From the NCBI RefSeq assembly GCF_003664585.1, contig NZ_RCHI01000001.1:124001-188000 (forward strand): a stretch of DNA of 64,000 nucleotides. The letters are read 5' to 3'. Positions 8,930 through 17,774 of the stretch are shown piece by piece; position 1 is the first letter of the stretch; each line of letters opens with the position of its first letter. The DNA comes from Paenirhodobacter hankyongi. Lineage in GTDB: Bacteria > Pseudomonadota > Alphaproteobacteria > Rhodobacterales > Rhodobacteraceae. A model generated the notes under the pieces. The model was not told the DNA's origin. It made no database searches and worked only from the letters and a program-made list of their open reading frames with translations. A program made the translations under genes and the position numbers.

Positions 8930-9690
8930 TGTTCGCGCCCGAAGATCTGACGCAGGACCGCTTCCTCGACGGCCGGCTTCTGGTGGCGCAGCCGCGCAAG
9001 GGCTATCGCGCCGCGATGGACCCGGTGCTGCTGGCCGCGGCCTGTCCGGCGCGGCCGGGGCAGGCGGTGCTCGAGCTTGGCTGCGGCGCCGGGGTGGCGA
9101 GCCTGTGCCTTGGCTGGCGCGTGCCCGATCTGCGGCTTGCCGGGCTGGAACTGCAGCCCGCCTATGCGGCGCTTGCCCGCGCCAATGCCGCGGCGAATGG
9201 CATCGCCGTCGAGGTCGTCGAGGGCGACCTTGCCGCGATGCCGCCGTCCCTGCGGGCGCGCAGCTTCGATCACGTCATCGCCAACCCGCCCTATTTCGCG
9301 CCGATGGGCGGCACCGCCGCCGCCGATCCCGGGCGCGAAACGGCGCAGCGCGAGGCAACCCCCTTGGCCGAGTGGGTGACCTCGGGCTATCGTCGTCTGG
9401 TGCCGGGCGGCTGGCTGACGGTGATCCAGAACGCCGACCGCCTGCCCGAGCTGCTGACCGCGATGGCGGGGCAGGGCGGCTCGATCCGCGTGCTGCCGAT
9501 CGCGGCGCGCACGGGCCGGGCGGCCGGGCGGGTGATCGTTCAGGCACGCAAGGGCGGGCGGGGGCCCTTCGCCCTGCTCGCGCCGCTGGTGCTGCATGCG
9601 GCGCCGGTGCATGCCGGTGATGCCGAGGATTTGACGAAAATTGCGCAAGATGTGCTGCGCTGCGGCGAAGTCTTGCGCATGGAGCCCTGA
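8929..9690 (+). CDS. tRNA1(Val) A37 N6-methyltransferase-like protein
   Basis: A 253-residue class I SAM-dependent methyltransferase. VLELGCGAGVASLCLG is the SAM-binding loop, GLELQPAYA is the acidic ribose-contact strand, and VIANPPYFAP carries the NPPY motif of N6-adenine or N5-glutamine methyltransferases. The N-terminal TQDRFLDGRLLVAQPRKGYRA matches the YfiC/TrmN6 group, which methylates A37 of tRNA1(Val). The start overlaps the stop of the DUF2007 gene. Substrate is inferred from the family. Confidence 0.82.
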   Translation: MFAPEDLTQDRFLDGRLLVAQPRKGYRAAMDPVLLAAACPARPGQAVLELGCGAGVASLCLGWRVPDLRLAGLELQPAYAALARANAAANGIAVEVVEGDLAAMPPSLRARSFDHVIANPPYFAPMGGTAAADPGRETAQREATPLAEWVTSGYRRLVPGGWLTVIQNADRLPELLTAMAGQGGSIRVLPIAARTGRAAGRVIVQARKGGRGPFALLAPLVLHAAPVHAGDAEDLTKIAQDVLRCGEVLRMEP

Positions 9691-9808
9691 TCCTTTCGCA
9701 AGATTTCGCGACCCGATCTGACATTCTGTCGCGCCAGTGCGACAGGCGCGTGACACGACTCAAAAAACGTGCTGCACTCTGATAACGGTAACAAGAGAGG
9801 AGACTGCA

Positions 9809-9982
9809 ATGTCGCTTGGTTCGCACATCACCGAACTTCGCAAGAAACATCAGGCCCTGTCGGTCGAGGTCGAAAAGGCGACCCGGACCCCGAGCTTCGA
9901 CGATCTGCATATTGCCGAACTGAAGAAGCAGAAACTCCGCATCAAGGAACAGATCAGCCGCCTCGAAGGCGTGACCGCCTGA
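9809..9982 (+). CDS. DUF465 (YdcH-like) small coiled-coil protein
   Basis: A 57-residue, highly charged helical protein (SLGSHITELRKKHQALSVEV, then IAELKKQKLRIKEQISRLE) with the DUF465/YdcH pattern. It probably forms a short antiparallel helical hairpin or coiled coil. GAGAGGAGA gives a strong ribosome-binding site before the ATG at 9809; the longer in-frame upstream start has none. It stands alone, with a hairpin (9992-10012) behind it. Biological role unknown. Confidence 0.85.
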   Translation: MSLGSHITELRKKHQALSVEVEKATRTPSFDDLHIAELKKQKLRIKEQISRLEGVTA

Positions 9983-9991
9983 CGCCTTCCC

Positions 9992-10012
9992 GGCCCGGAT
10001 GGCGGCCGGGCC
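9992..10012. terminator. bidirectional GC hairpin between convergent genes
   Basis: GGCCCGG (9992-9998) pairs with CCGGGCC (10006-10012) around a 7-base loop. It sits between the stop of the DUF465 gene (+) and the stop of the DMT exporter gene (-). No T run is visible on either side, so termination strength is uncertain. Confidence 0.45.
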
Positions 10013-10016
10013 ACGT

Positions 10017-10880
10017 TCAGCGCGATCGACCGGCCATGGCGGCGAGGAAGGCCCCGGCGGCGATCATGGCGGCTGCCAGCACCAGCACCGGGCTGGCGGC
10101 CGCGACGCCCGCCACGATCAGCGCGAGCGTCGACAGCAAGGGAGCCGCGTAGGAGGCCGTGCCCAGCATCTGGATGTCGCCGCGCTTGACGCCGATGTCC
10201 CAGGTGTAGAAGGCCAGCCCCACCGGCCCGATCCCCAGAGCCAGAACCGAGATCCAGCCGCGGGCCCCGACGGGCCAGAGCGTGTCCTCGAGTGCGACAT
10301 GGGCGACGGCGGACAGCACCGCCGTGGCCAGGCAATAGACCGCCACGGCCGCGGTCGGCACCTGACCGAGGCGGCGCGAGATCAGCGAATAGCTGGACCA
10401 GGTCAGCGCGCAGAGCAGCGCAAGCCCATAGCCCGGCAGCGCCTCGGCCCGGGCCGAGATGCCGCCGCGGGTGACGATCAGCGCGGCGCCGGCAAAGGCG
10501 ATCAGCGCGCCGACGACATGCAGCCCGCGCAGCTTCTCGCCCGGCAGCAGGCCGGAAAACAGCACGATCAGCAAAGGCCAGAGATAGGCGATCAGGCTCG
10601 CCTCGGCCGGCGGCGCGAGCCGCAGCGCCGAGAAATAGAGCAGGTGATAGCCGAAGAGCGCCACCGTGCCGAAGGCATAGACCTTCCACGAGATCCGCTT
10701 GAGCACGCCGAAGCCTTCGGTCGCGGCGACCCAGACCAGCCCGATGGCGCCGCCGATTGCGAAGCAGATCGCGTTCAGCTGCAGGGGCGGCACCGGGGCC
10801 GATCCGACGGTGAACAGCGCCAGCAGCGCCCAGAGGGCAACGGCGGAAAAACCGATCAAAGTGGCTTGCTTGCGCGACAT
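10017..10880 (-). CDS. EamA/DMT-superfamily exporter (YddG-like)
   Basis: A 287-residue, very hydrophobic protein with about ten predicted membrane helices in two EamA repeats. It begins SRKQATLIGFSAVALWALLALF; LRLAPPAEASLIAYLWPLLI lies in the first repeat and GPVGLAFYTWDIGVKRGDIQ in the second. The last two stretches strongly recall YddG, which exports aromatic amino acids and related small molecules. The start at 10880 is preceded by GAGGA; an upstream in-frame ATG would run through the phbB terminator. Substrate is not certain. Confidence 0.8.
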   Translation of the reverse strand: MSRKQATLIGFSAVALWALLALFTVGSAPVPPLQLNAICFAIGGAIGLVWVAATEGFGVLKRISWKVYAFGTVALFGYHLLYFSALRLAPPAEASLIAYLWPLLIVLFSGLLPGEKLRGLHVVGALIAFAGAALIVTRGGISARAEALPGYGLALLCALTWSSYSLISRRLGQVPTAAVAVYCLATAVLSAVAHVALEDTLWPVGARGWISVLALGIGPVGLAFYTWDIGVKRGDIQMLGTASYAAPLLSTLALIVAGVAAASPVLVLAAAMIAAGAFLAAMAGRSR

Positions 10881-10897
10881 CTGGTCCTCGAAATGCA

Positions 10898-10924
10898 AAG
10901 AGGCCCGCACCATGCGGGCCTCTT
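10898..10924 (-). terminator. intrinsic terminator of phbB
   Basis: A perfect 12-bp stem, AAGAGGCCCGCA (10898-10909) with TGCGGGCCTCTT (10913-10924) and a CCA loop. On the minus strand the stem is followed by TTTGC. It lies 20 bp past the phbB stop codon and separates phbB from the exporter gene read in the same direction. Confidence 0.85.
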
Positions 10925-10944
10925 GCCGTTTTGCCAAGGGCAAA

Positions 10945-11667
10945 TCAGGTCAGATACTGACCGCCGTTCGCGGTGATCGTCGAGCCGGTGATGAAGCCGG
11001 CCTCGTCCGAGGCGAGGAAGACGACGCAGCGCGCGATGTCCTCGGGTTCGCCCAGACGGCCGACCGGGATCGTCGCGATGATCGATTCGCGCACCTTTTC
11101 CGGCACCGCCATCACCATCTCGGTGGCGATGTAGCCCGGGCAGATCACGTTGACGGTGATGCCCGCGCGCGCGCCTTCCTGCGCCAGCGCCTTGGTGAAG
11201 CCGATGTCGCCCGCCTTCGCCGCCGAATAGTTGGCCTGGCCGAACTGCCCCTTCTGCCCGTTGATCGACGAGATCGAGATCACGCGGCCGAACTTGCGGT
11301 CGCGCATGCCGGGCCACAGCGGATGGGTCATGTTGAACAGACCCGACAGGTTGGTGTCCATCACCTCTTTCCACTGTTCGCGCGTCATCTTGTGGAAGGG
11401 GGCGTCGCGGGTGATGCCCGCGTTGTTCACCAGCACGTCGACCGGGCCGAGATCGGCCTCGACCTTGGCGATGCCCGCGACGCAGGCATCATAATCGGCG
11501 ACCGACCACTTGTAGGTCTTGATGCCGGTCTCGGCGGTGAACTTGGCCGCGGCCTCGTCGTTGCCGGCATAGTTCGCCGCAACGGTGTAGCCCGCATTCT
11601 TCAGGGCGATCGAAATCGCGGCACCAATGCCGCGCGACCCCCCGGTAACAAGTGCAACTCTGGACAT
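10945..11667 (-). CDS. phbB: acetoacetyl-CoA reductase (NADPH)
   Basis: A 240-residue short-chain dehydrogenase that reduces acetoacetyl-CoA to (R)-3-hydroxybutyryl-CoA. VTGGSRGIGAAI (8-19) is the NADPH-binding loop, NNAG is at 81-84, and the catalytic set includes the SISSING serines and Y147/K151 in NYSAAK. Its product feeds both polyhydroxybutyrate synthesis and, in ethylmalonyl-CoA pathway organisms, crotonyl-CoA formation. It lies 105 bp downstream of phbA in the same direction, with a 23-bp palindrome between them and a strong terminator after it. Also called phaB. Confidence 0.95.
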   Translation of the reverse strand: MSRVALVTGGSRGIGAAISIALKNAGYTVAANYAGNDEAAAKFTAETGIKTYKWSVADYDACVAGIAKVEADLGPVDVLVNNAGITRDAPFHKMTREQWKEVMDTNLSGLFNMTHPLWPGMRDRKFGRVISISSINGQKGQFGQANYSAAKAGDIGFTKALAQEGARAGITVNVICPGYIATEMVMAVPEKVRESIIATIPVGRLGEPEDIARCVVFLASDEAGFITGSTITANGGQYLT

Positions 11668-11720
11668 GACTCCTCCTCTGGATCAAATGCCTTTGAAACG
11701 CTGTTACTCAAGAAGAACCT

Positions 11721-11743
11721 TGCGCGCAACAATGTTGCGCGCA
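11721..11743. promoter_or_regulatory. 23-bp palindrome between phbA and phbB
   Basis: TGCGCGCAACA (11721-11731) and its exact reverse complement TGTTGCGCGCA (11733-11743) flank a single A. Each arm carries a TTGCGCGCAA-like core. A one-base loop is poor for an RNA hairpin but good for a dimeric DNA-binding protein. It resembles the TTGCGCAA boxes upstream of phbA, so an operator for the same regulator (possibly PhaR) is a reasonable reading. A role as an RNA processing or termination element cannot be excluded. Confidence 0.5.
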
Positions 11744-11772
11744 GAATTTTCAAAAACTGTCTCGCTGATGCG

Positions 11773-12948
<1,176 letters not shown>

Positions 12949-13025
12949 GGATTCTCTCCTCACAGGATCCCGGGGCGTGGATGGCTGCCCCTTTCCGGTC
13001 TGCAGCATGCCCCATGCGGGAGGCA

Positions 13026-13088
13026 GGTCAAGGAGATTTCCGACGTTGGCGCAAACAGTTGCGCAATTTTATTTCGTATTTTGCGCAA
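13026..13088 (-). promoter_or_regulatory. phbA upstream region: TTGCGCAA boxes and possible promoter
   Basis: Two identical 8-bp palindromes, TTGCGCAA at 13059-13066 and 13081-13088, are exactly 22 bp apart, about two helical turns. A related half, GGCGCAA, is at 13048-13054. Reading toward phbA, a TTGACC -35 candidate (13031-13026) with ATGCTG 17 bp further on lies just downstream of the boxes. The AT-rich spacer contrasts with the GC-rich genes. PhaR, the PHB-granule regulator, is the natural candidate to bind here, but this is inference from position. Confidence 0.5.
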
Positions 13089-13102
13089 ATTTCGCAGTTC
13101 CG

Positions 13103-13948
13103 CTAGGCGCGTTTCACCTTTGCCGATTCCGGCATCTTCCAGGGCGGCATCACCGTCGGCGCGCCGAAATAGTAGCCCTGCATGCAGTCGATGCCGAGCG
13201 AGGTGAGGAAGGCGGCGTCGGCGGCGTTCTCGACCGCCTCGGCAACGGTGAACATGTCGAAATGCTGCGCGATCGAGATCAGCGCGGCGGTCAGCACCTG
13301 GTTGTCGGCATTCTCGGCGATGCCGGTGATGAACTGGCCGTCGATCTTCAGGATGTCGAAGAAGAACTCGCGCAGGTAGCGGAACGAGGTGTAGCCCGCA
13401 CCGAAATCGTCGAGCGCGAAGCTGACGCCGCGCGCCTGCAGGTCGCGCATGAAGACGCTGACGATCTCGGGCATGCTCATCGCCGAGCTCTCGGTGATTT
13501 CGAGAATCAGCCGTTCGGCCGCGGTGTCGTCAAGTGCGAGCCCCTTGTTCAGGGTCTTCATCCAGTCGGGATAGCCGATCGAGCGCGCCGACATGTTGAT
13601 CGCCAGCCGCAGGTGGCGGTCCTCGGCGAGCGAGGCGAGCCCCATTTCGAGGGCGAGGCAGTCGAGCCGGCGGCCCAGTTCGGTCCGTTCGACCGTTTCC
13701 ATGAAATCCTTGGCTGGAATGATCCGCCCGGTCTCGTCGAGCACGCGGATCAGCCCCTCGTAGAAGGCGGGGCGATCGGGGCTTGCGGTGCGCACGATCG
13801 GCTGGAAGGCCAGGATCACGTCGCGCCGTTCGATCGCGCGGCGCACCATGTCGATCACGTCCCGGTCCCGCTGGGCGATGGCGAAATCCAGCGGGCTCGT
13901 GAGCGCAGGCTCGATCGGCTCCTGAGGCGGCAATTCGCGTTTCGACAT
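13103..13948 (-). CDS. EAL-domain protein, cyclic-di-GMP phosphodiesterase candidate
   Basis: A 281-residue stand-alone EAL domain, cytosolic, with no GGDEF, sensor or membrane segment. The signature appears as EGL (64-66, FYEGLIRV), a common variant that keeps the glutamate. Other metal and catalytic positions are present: N118 (INMSARS), E150/E153 (LEITESS), DD 180-181 (LDDFGAGYTSFR), K201 (LKIDGQFI), the AEAVE glutamates (237-240) and Q257 (MQGYYFG). It should therefore hydrolyse cyclic di-GMP. It is divergent from a PAS-domain gene across 164 bp, which suggests shared control. GGGAGA precedes the chosen ATG. Confidence 0.88.
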   Translation of the reverse strand: MSKRELPPQEPIEPALTSPLDFAIAQRDRDVIDMVRRAIERRDVILAFQPIVRTASPDRPAFYEGLIRVLDETGRIIPAKDFMETVERTELGRRLDCLALEMGLASLAEDRHLRLAINMSARSIGYPDWMKTLNKGLALDDTAAERLILEITESSAMSMPEIVSVFMRDLQARGVSFALDDFGAGYTSFRYLREFFFDILKIDGQFITGIAENADNQVLTAALISIAQHFDMFTVAEAVENAADAAFLTSLGIDCMQGYYFGAPTVMPPWKMPESAKVKRA

Positions 13949-14112
13949 CTTCGTCTCCCGTTGCGGACCCTGCCATCCTCCGCGCGGCTTGCTAACAACG
14001 CGTAAAGGTGCGGGAAAATCTTTCCCCATGGTAAAGAAACGGTTTCCGGCCGCGTAAACGCTTCGGTAAGGCCGCGCGTCTAGTCTGGTGCCGCACGTCA
14101 AGCGGGGGGCAC

Positions 14113-15345
14113 ATGGCCAGTCAGGCAGAGATCGCGCGCAGTTCGTCGGGCGAGGTCCCCTTCGCCTTTTCCGAACTCTTCTATTCGCGCACCGACCCGC
14201 GCGGGGTGATCCTTGCGGGCAATGACGTCTTCCAGCGTGTCTCGGGCTATGACTGGGCCGAGCTGCTGGGCGCACCGCACCGGCTGGTGCGCCATCCGGA
14301 CACGCCGCGGGGGGTGTTCCACATCCTGTGGGGGGCGCTCGGCAAGGGCAATCCGATGGGGGCCTATGTCAAGAACCGCGCGAAATCCGGGCAGCATTAC
14401 TGGGTCTTCGCGGTGATGCTGCCGATCGCGGGGGGCTTCCTGTCGGTGCGGCTGAAACCCTCCTCGCCGCTTTTCGGCCAGATCCGCGAGATCTATGAGG
14501 AGCTGATCGCGCACGAACAGGAGGGGCTCGACCCCGAGGCGGCGGCGCAGTGGCTGCGCGGGGTGGCGCACAAGAAGGGGTTTTCCAGCTACACGAGCTT
14601 CATGGCCTATGCGCTCGGGCAGGAGCTGACGGCGCGCGATGCGCGGCTCGAACGGCCGGCGGATGCCCGCACCCGGGTGCTGACCGAGATGAACGAGGCG
14701 CTCGAGGAAACCGCGCGCGAGCAGGGGCGCCTGCTGCGCAGCTTCGATTCGCTGCAGTCGATCCCGAACAACATGCGCATCGTCGCCTCGCGGATGGAGC
14801 CGACGGGCGGGCCGATCTCGGCGATCTCGGAGAATTACAAGATCTCGTCGCAGGCGATCTCGGCGCGGCTGCACAGCTTTGCCGGCGCCCGCGACAGCCT
14901 GATCGACCGGGTCTCGCGCGAGGTGGCAAAAGCGCTGTTCCTGCTTGGCTGCGGGCGGGTTCTGGGCGAGATGACCGCGAGCATCGCCGCCGCCGCGCCG
15001 GCTCCGGGCATCGACTGGGAGGTCGAGCGCACGCTTCTGCTGGGGCTTGAGCGGGACTGCGCCCGCGACGGGCGCGAGGCGATGCTGCGCGCGGTCGAGC
15101 ATTCGGCCACGCTGAACCGGGCAAGCGCCGAGGTGCGCCGCCACATGCTCGGCCTCGACACGATCCGGGTGCTTGGTCGCGTCGAATGCGGGCGGATGCG
15201 CGACACCGGCGGGCTGGCCGCCACCATCGACCAGCTCGACGCCTTCCATGCCGAGATCAAGGGGCGGCTCGAGACGATCATGCGCCTGTCGGAAAAGATC
15301 GGCCTGTCGATGGGCAGCTATCTGCGCGCCAGCAAGGCCGCCTGA
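14113..15345 (+). CDS. PAS-domain sensor protein, Aer-like, no output domain recognised
   Basis: A 410-residue cytosolic protein. Residues about 15-120 form an Aer-type PAS domain (GNDVFQRVSGYDWAELLGAP, then HRLVRHPDTPRGVFHILWG and GAYVKNRAKSGQHYWVFAVM). The remaining roughly 280 residues are mostly helical, with no transmembrane segment and no clear methyl-accepting, kinase or GGDEF signature. The helical part has SQAISARLHSFAGARDSLI, resembling chemoreceptor-like signalling helices. PAS domains of this subtype often bind FAD or haem and sense redox or oxygen. It is paired divergently with an EAL gene, so it may act in the same signalling circuit. The stop codon sits in a hairpin loop. Confidence 0.75.
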   Translation: MASQAEIARSSSGEVPFAFSELFYSRTDPRGVILAGNDVFQRVSGYDWAELLGAPHRLVRHPDTPRGVFHILWGALGKGNPMGAYVKNRAKSGQHYWVFAVMLPIAGGFLSVRLKPSSPLFGQIREIYEELIAHEQEGLDPEAAAQWLRGVAHKKGFSSYTSFMAYALGQELTARDARLERPADARTRVLTEMNEALEETAREQGRLLRSFDSLQSIPNNMRIVASRMEPTGGPISAISENYKISSQAISARLHSFAGARDSLIDRVSREVAKALFLLGCGRVLGEMTASIAAAAPAPGIDWEVERTLLLGLERDCARDGREAMLRAVEHSATLNRASAEVRRHMLGLDTIRVLGRVECGRMRDTGGLAATIDQLDAFHAEIKGRLETIMRLSEKIGLSMGSYLRASKAA

Positions 15346-15351
15346 GCGGCC
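15336..15351 (+). terminator. hairpin with the PAS-gene stop codon in its loop
   Basis: GGCCGC (15336-15341) pairs with GCGGCC (15346-15351) around the loop CTGA, which contains the stop codon. No T tract follows. The convergent thioredoxin gene ends 3 bp further on, so it may serve both genes. Confidence 0.4.
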
Positions 15352-15353
15352 GT

Positions 15354-15896
15354 TCAGTCGGCGATCAGCGCCTCGATCACGGCGCGGGCGGCGGGGCCGT
15401 TCCAGTCCGCTTCGCCGATCAGCCGCGCCACCTCGTGGCCGTCGCGATCGATCAGCACGCTGACCGGCAGCCCCATCACGCCCATGGCGCGCGACAGCGT
15501 CTGCTTCTCGTCCTGGAAGCGGGGCAGCCGGGTCACCCCGGCTTCCTCGAAGAATTTCGCGATCTTCGGCTGCGGGTTACGGCCGGTGGCCAGCGTCACC
15601 ACCTGGAAATCCGCGCCGCCAAGCTCGCCCTGCAGCGCGTCGAGCCCGGGCATCTCGACCCGGCAGGGCGCGCACCAGGTGGCCCAGAGGTTCAGCAGCA
15701 CGACCTTGCCGCGGAACTCGGTCAGGCGGTGCTCGGCCCCGGTCTCGTCGACGAAGGGCAGCTCGGGCGTGGCGAGCGGCTGCTCGTAGACGACGAGCTT
15801 CTTCATGTCATCGGTCTTCAGCGCGCCAAGATCGGCGGCCGCGGCGGCATTTGCAGTGAGGCTCAGGGCCGTATAAAGGACGAACAACCGCAGCAT
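15354..15896 (-). CDS. TlpA-family periplasmic thioredoxin-like protein
   Basis: A 180-residue exported thioredoxin-fold protein. A signal peptide (MLRLFVLYTALSLTANAAAA) is followed by a TlpA/AhpC-TSA fold with the redox-active pair C75/C78 in WATWCAPCR and the cis-proline loop MGLPVSVLIDRDG. Such proteins reduce disulfides in the periplasm, for example for cytochrome c or oxidase assembly. Its ATG at 15896 has AGGAGG seven bases before it; a longer TTG-initiated frame has no such site. Only 26 bp separate it from the divergent argH, an arrangement frequent in relatives. Confidence 0.88.
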   Translation of the reverse strand: MLRLFVLYTALSLTANAAAAADLGALKTDDMKKLVVYEQPLATPELPFVDETGAEHRLTEFRGKVVLLNLWATWCAPCRVEMPGLDALQGELGGADFQVVTLATGRNPQPKIAKFFEEAGVTRLPRFQDEKQTLSRAMGVMGLPVSVLIDRDGHEVARLIGEADWNGPAARAVIEALIAD

Positions 15897-15922
15897 GATG
15901 CCTCCTGACAAAGGGCCGACCG

Positions 15923-17323
15923 ATGACCGACAGCACGGAAAAATCCTCGAACGCGATGTGGGGCGGGCGTTTCGCCGCCGGCCCGGACGCGATCATGGAG
16001 GCGATCAACGCCTCGATCGGGTTCGACAAGCGACTTTACGCCCAGGACATCCGCGGCAGCCGGGCCCATGCCGCGATGCTCGCGGCGCAGGGCATCCTTA
16101 CCGATAGCGATGCCGCGGCGATCCGGGAAGGCCTGCTCACGGTCTTGTCAGAGATCGAGGCCGGCAAGTTCCCGTTCTCGACCGCGCTTGAAGACATTCA
16201 CATGAACGTCGAGGCGCGTCTGAAGGAGATCATTGGCGAGCCCGCGGGCCGTCTGCACACGGCGCGGAGCCGCAACGACCAGGTCGCGACCGATTTCCGC
16301 CTGTGGGTGCGCGATCAGGCCGATGCCGCGATCAAGGGCCTCGACGCGCTGATCCGGGCGCTCGTCGCCCGCGCCGAGGTGACGGCCGACTGGGTGATGC
16401 CGGGCTTCACCCATCTGCAGACGGCGCAGCCGGTCACCTTCGGCCATCACATGATGGCCTATGTCGAGATGTTCGCTCGCGACCTCGGCCGCTTCACCGA
16501 TGCGCGCAAGCGGATGAACGAAAGCCCGCTCGGCGCCGCGGCGCTGGCCGGCACCGGCTTTGCGATCGACCGCCACATGACCGCCGAGTCGCTCGGCTTC
16601 GACCGGCCGATGGCGAACAGCCTCGATGCCGTGTCCGACCGCGACTTCGCGCTCGAGTTCCTCTCGGCCTCGTCGATCTGCGCCGTGCACCTGAGCCGGA
16701 TGGCGGAAGAGCTGGTGATCTGGTCCTCGGCGCAGTTCCGCTTCGTCGCGATGTCGGACAAGTGGTCGACCGGCTCGTCGATCATGCCGCAAAAGCGCAA
16801 CCCCGATGCCGCGGAACTCATCCGCGCGAAGATCGGCCGCATCCTGGGCGCGACCGTCGCGCTCTTCACCGTGATGAAGGGCCTGCCGCTCGCCTATTCC
16901 AAGGACATGCAGGAAGACAAGGAACAGGTCTTCGACGCCGCCGACACGCTGATGCTGGCGCTCGCGGCGATGACCGGGATGATCTCCGACCTCACGGTGA
17001 ACCGCGACAAGCTGGAGGCCGCGGCCTCGAACGGCTTCTCGACCGCGACGGACCTCGCCGACTGGCTGGTGCGCGAGGCGGGGCTGCCCTTCCGCGAGGC
17101 GCATCACGTCACCGGCACGCTGGTCGCGATGGCCGAGAAGAAGGGCGTCGATCTGCCTGACCTCAGCCTTGCCGAGATGCAGTCGGTCAATCCGGCGATC
17201 ACCGAGGACATCTTCCGCGTGCTCGGGGTTCACAACTCGGTCGCTTCGCGGCAGTCTTACGGTGGCACCGCACCCGATCAGGTCCGCGCGCAGATCGCGC
17301 GCTGGAAGCAGGTGCTGGGCTGA
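15923..17323 (+). CDS. argH: argininosuccinate lyase
   Basis: A 466-residue member of the fumarase/aspartase superfamily that splits argininosuccinate into arginine and fumarate, the last step of arginine synthesis, as a cytosolic homotetramer. It begins [20 protein letters not shown] as usual for ArgH. It carries [18 protein letters not shown], the [14 protein letters not shown] histidine region and the superfamily signature [12 protein letters not shown] with the catalytic serine. It starts a run of genes ending with lysA, through two small lipoprotein genes. Its promoter must lie within the 26-bp gap or inside the divergent thioredoxin gene. Confidence 0.96.
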   Translation: MTDSTEKSSNAMWGGRFAAGPDAIMEAINASIGFDKRLYAQDIRGSRAHAAMLAAQGILTDSDAAAIREGLLTVLSEIEAGKFPFSTALEDIHMNVEARLKEIIGEPAGRLHTARSRNDQVATDFRLWVRDQADAAIKGLDALIRALVARAEVTADWVMPGFTHLQTAQPVTFGHHMMAYVEMFARDLGRFTDARKRMNESPLGAAALAGTGFAIDRHMTAESLGFDRPMANSLDAVSDRDFALEFLSASSICAVHLSRMAEELVIWSSAQFRFVAMSDKWSTGSSIMPQKRNPDAAELIRAKIGRILGATVALFTVMKGLPLAYSKDMQEDKEQVFDAADTLMLALAAMTGMISDLTVNRDKLEAAASNGFSTATDLADWLVREAGLPFREAHHVTGTLVAMAEKKGVDLPDLSLAEMQSVNPAITEDIFRVLGVHNSVASRQSYGGTAPDQVRAQIARWKQVLG

Positions 17324-17333
17324 GGAGGCCGTG

Positions 17334-17486
17334 ATGAAGGTTGTGCTGCTCCTGACCGGGCTTGTGGCCCTGGCGGCCTGCGGTGTCGACGGTGCGCCGA
17401 CGCCGCCGAAGGGCGGTCCGGCCGTTCCGGTGACCGGCGTGACGGTCACCGGCGAGGCGAGCCTCGGCGTGGTCGGGCACCTGTGA
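17334..17486 (+). CDS. small lipoprotein
   Basis: A 50-residue protein starting MKVVLLLTGLVALAACGVDG. The lipobox is LAAC, so the mature lipoprotein would be only about 35 residues, rich in glycine, proline and valine. GAGGAGG (17322-17328) precedes the adjacent GTG/ATG pair (17331/17334); I chose the ATG. It lies 10 bp after argH and overlaps the next small lipoprotein gene by 4 bp. Small lipoproteins at this place are familiar from argH-lysA regions of relatives, but their function is unknown. Confidence 0.8.
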   Translation: MKVVLLLTGLVALAACGVDGAPTPPKGGPAVPVTGVTVTGEASLGVVGHL

Positions 17487-17686
17487 CGGCGCGCGCCGCG
17501 GGTCTTCTGCTCGCGGTGTGTCTTGCCGGCTGTGCCCCGCGTGCCGGGGTCCGTGTCGGCCCCGACGGGCAGACAAGCGGCGTGGTCTCGGGCGGCCTCG
17601 GCCCGGTCCGGGTTGGCGTGACCGGCGCCGGCCGCGGTTTCGTCGGCACCCATCTGGGCCCGTTCGGTCTCGGCGCGGGGTTCTGA
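17483..17686 (+). CDS. small glycine-rich lipoprotein
   Basis: A 67-residue protein starting at a GTG in a GTGA overlap with the previous gene. The signal is LLLAVCLAGC with lipobox LAGC. The mature part, about 50 residues, is unusually rich in glycine and valine (VSGGLGPVRVGVTGAGRGF), suggesting a small flexible or beta-type envelope peptide. No family recognised. Translational coupling to the lipoprotein upstream suggests the two act together. Confidence 0.7.
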   Translation: MTARAAGLLLAVCLAGCAPRAGVRVGPDGQTSGVVSGGLGPVRVGVTGAGRGFVGTHLGPFGLGAGF

Positions 17687-17774
17687 GGCCCGCGCGCCCT
17701 GTTCCCGACACAATAGTTGGCTTTTCCCGCGGGGCGCTTCGCGTTAAACGGGGCGAAACCGGAACGAGGGCGCA

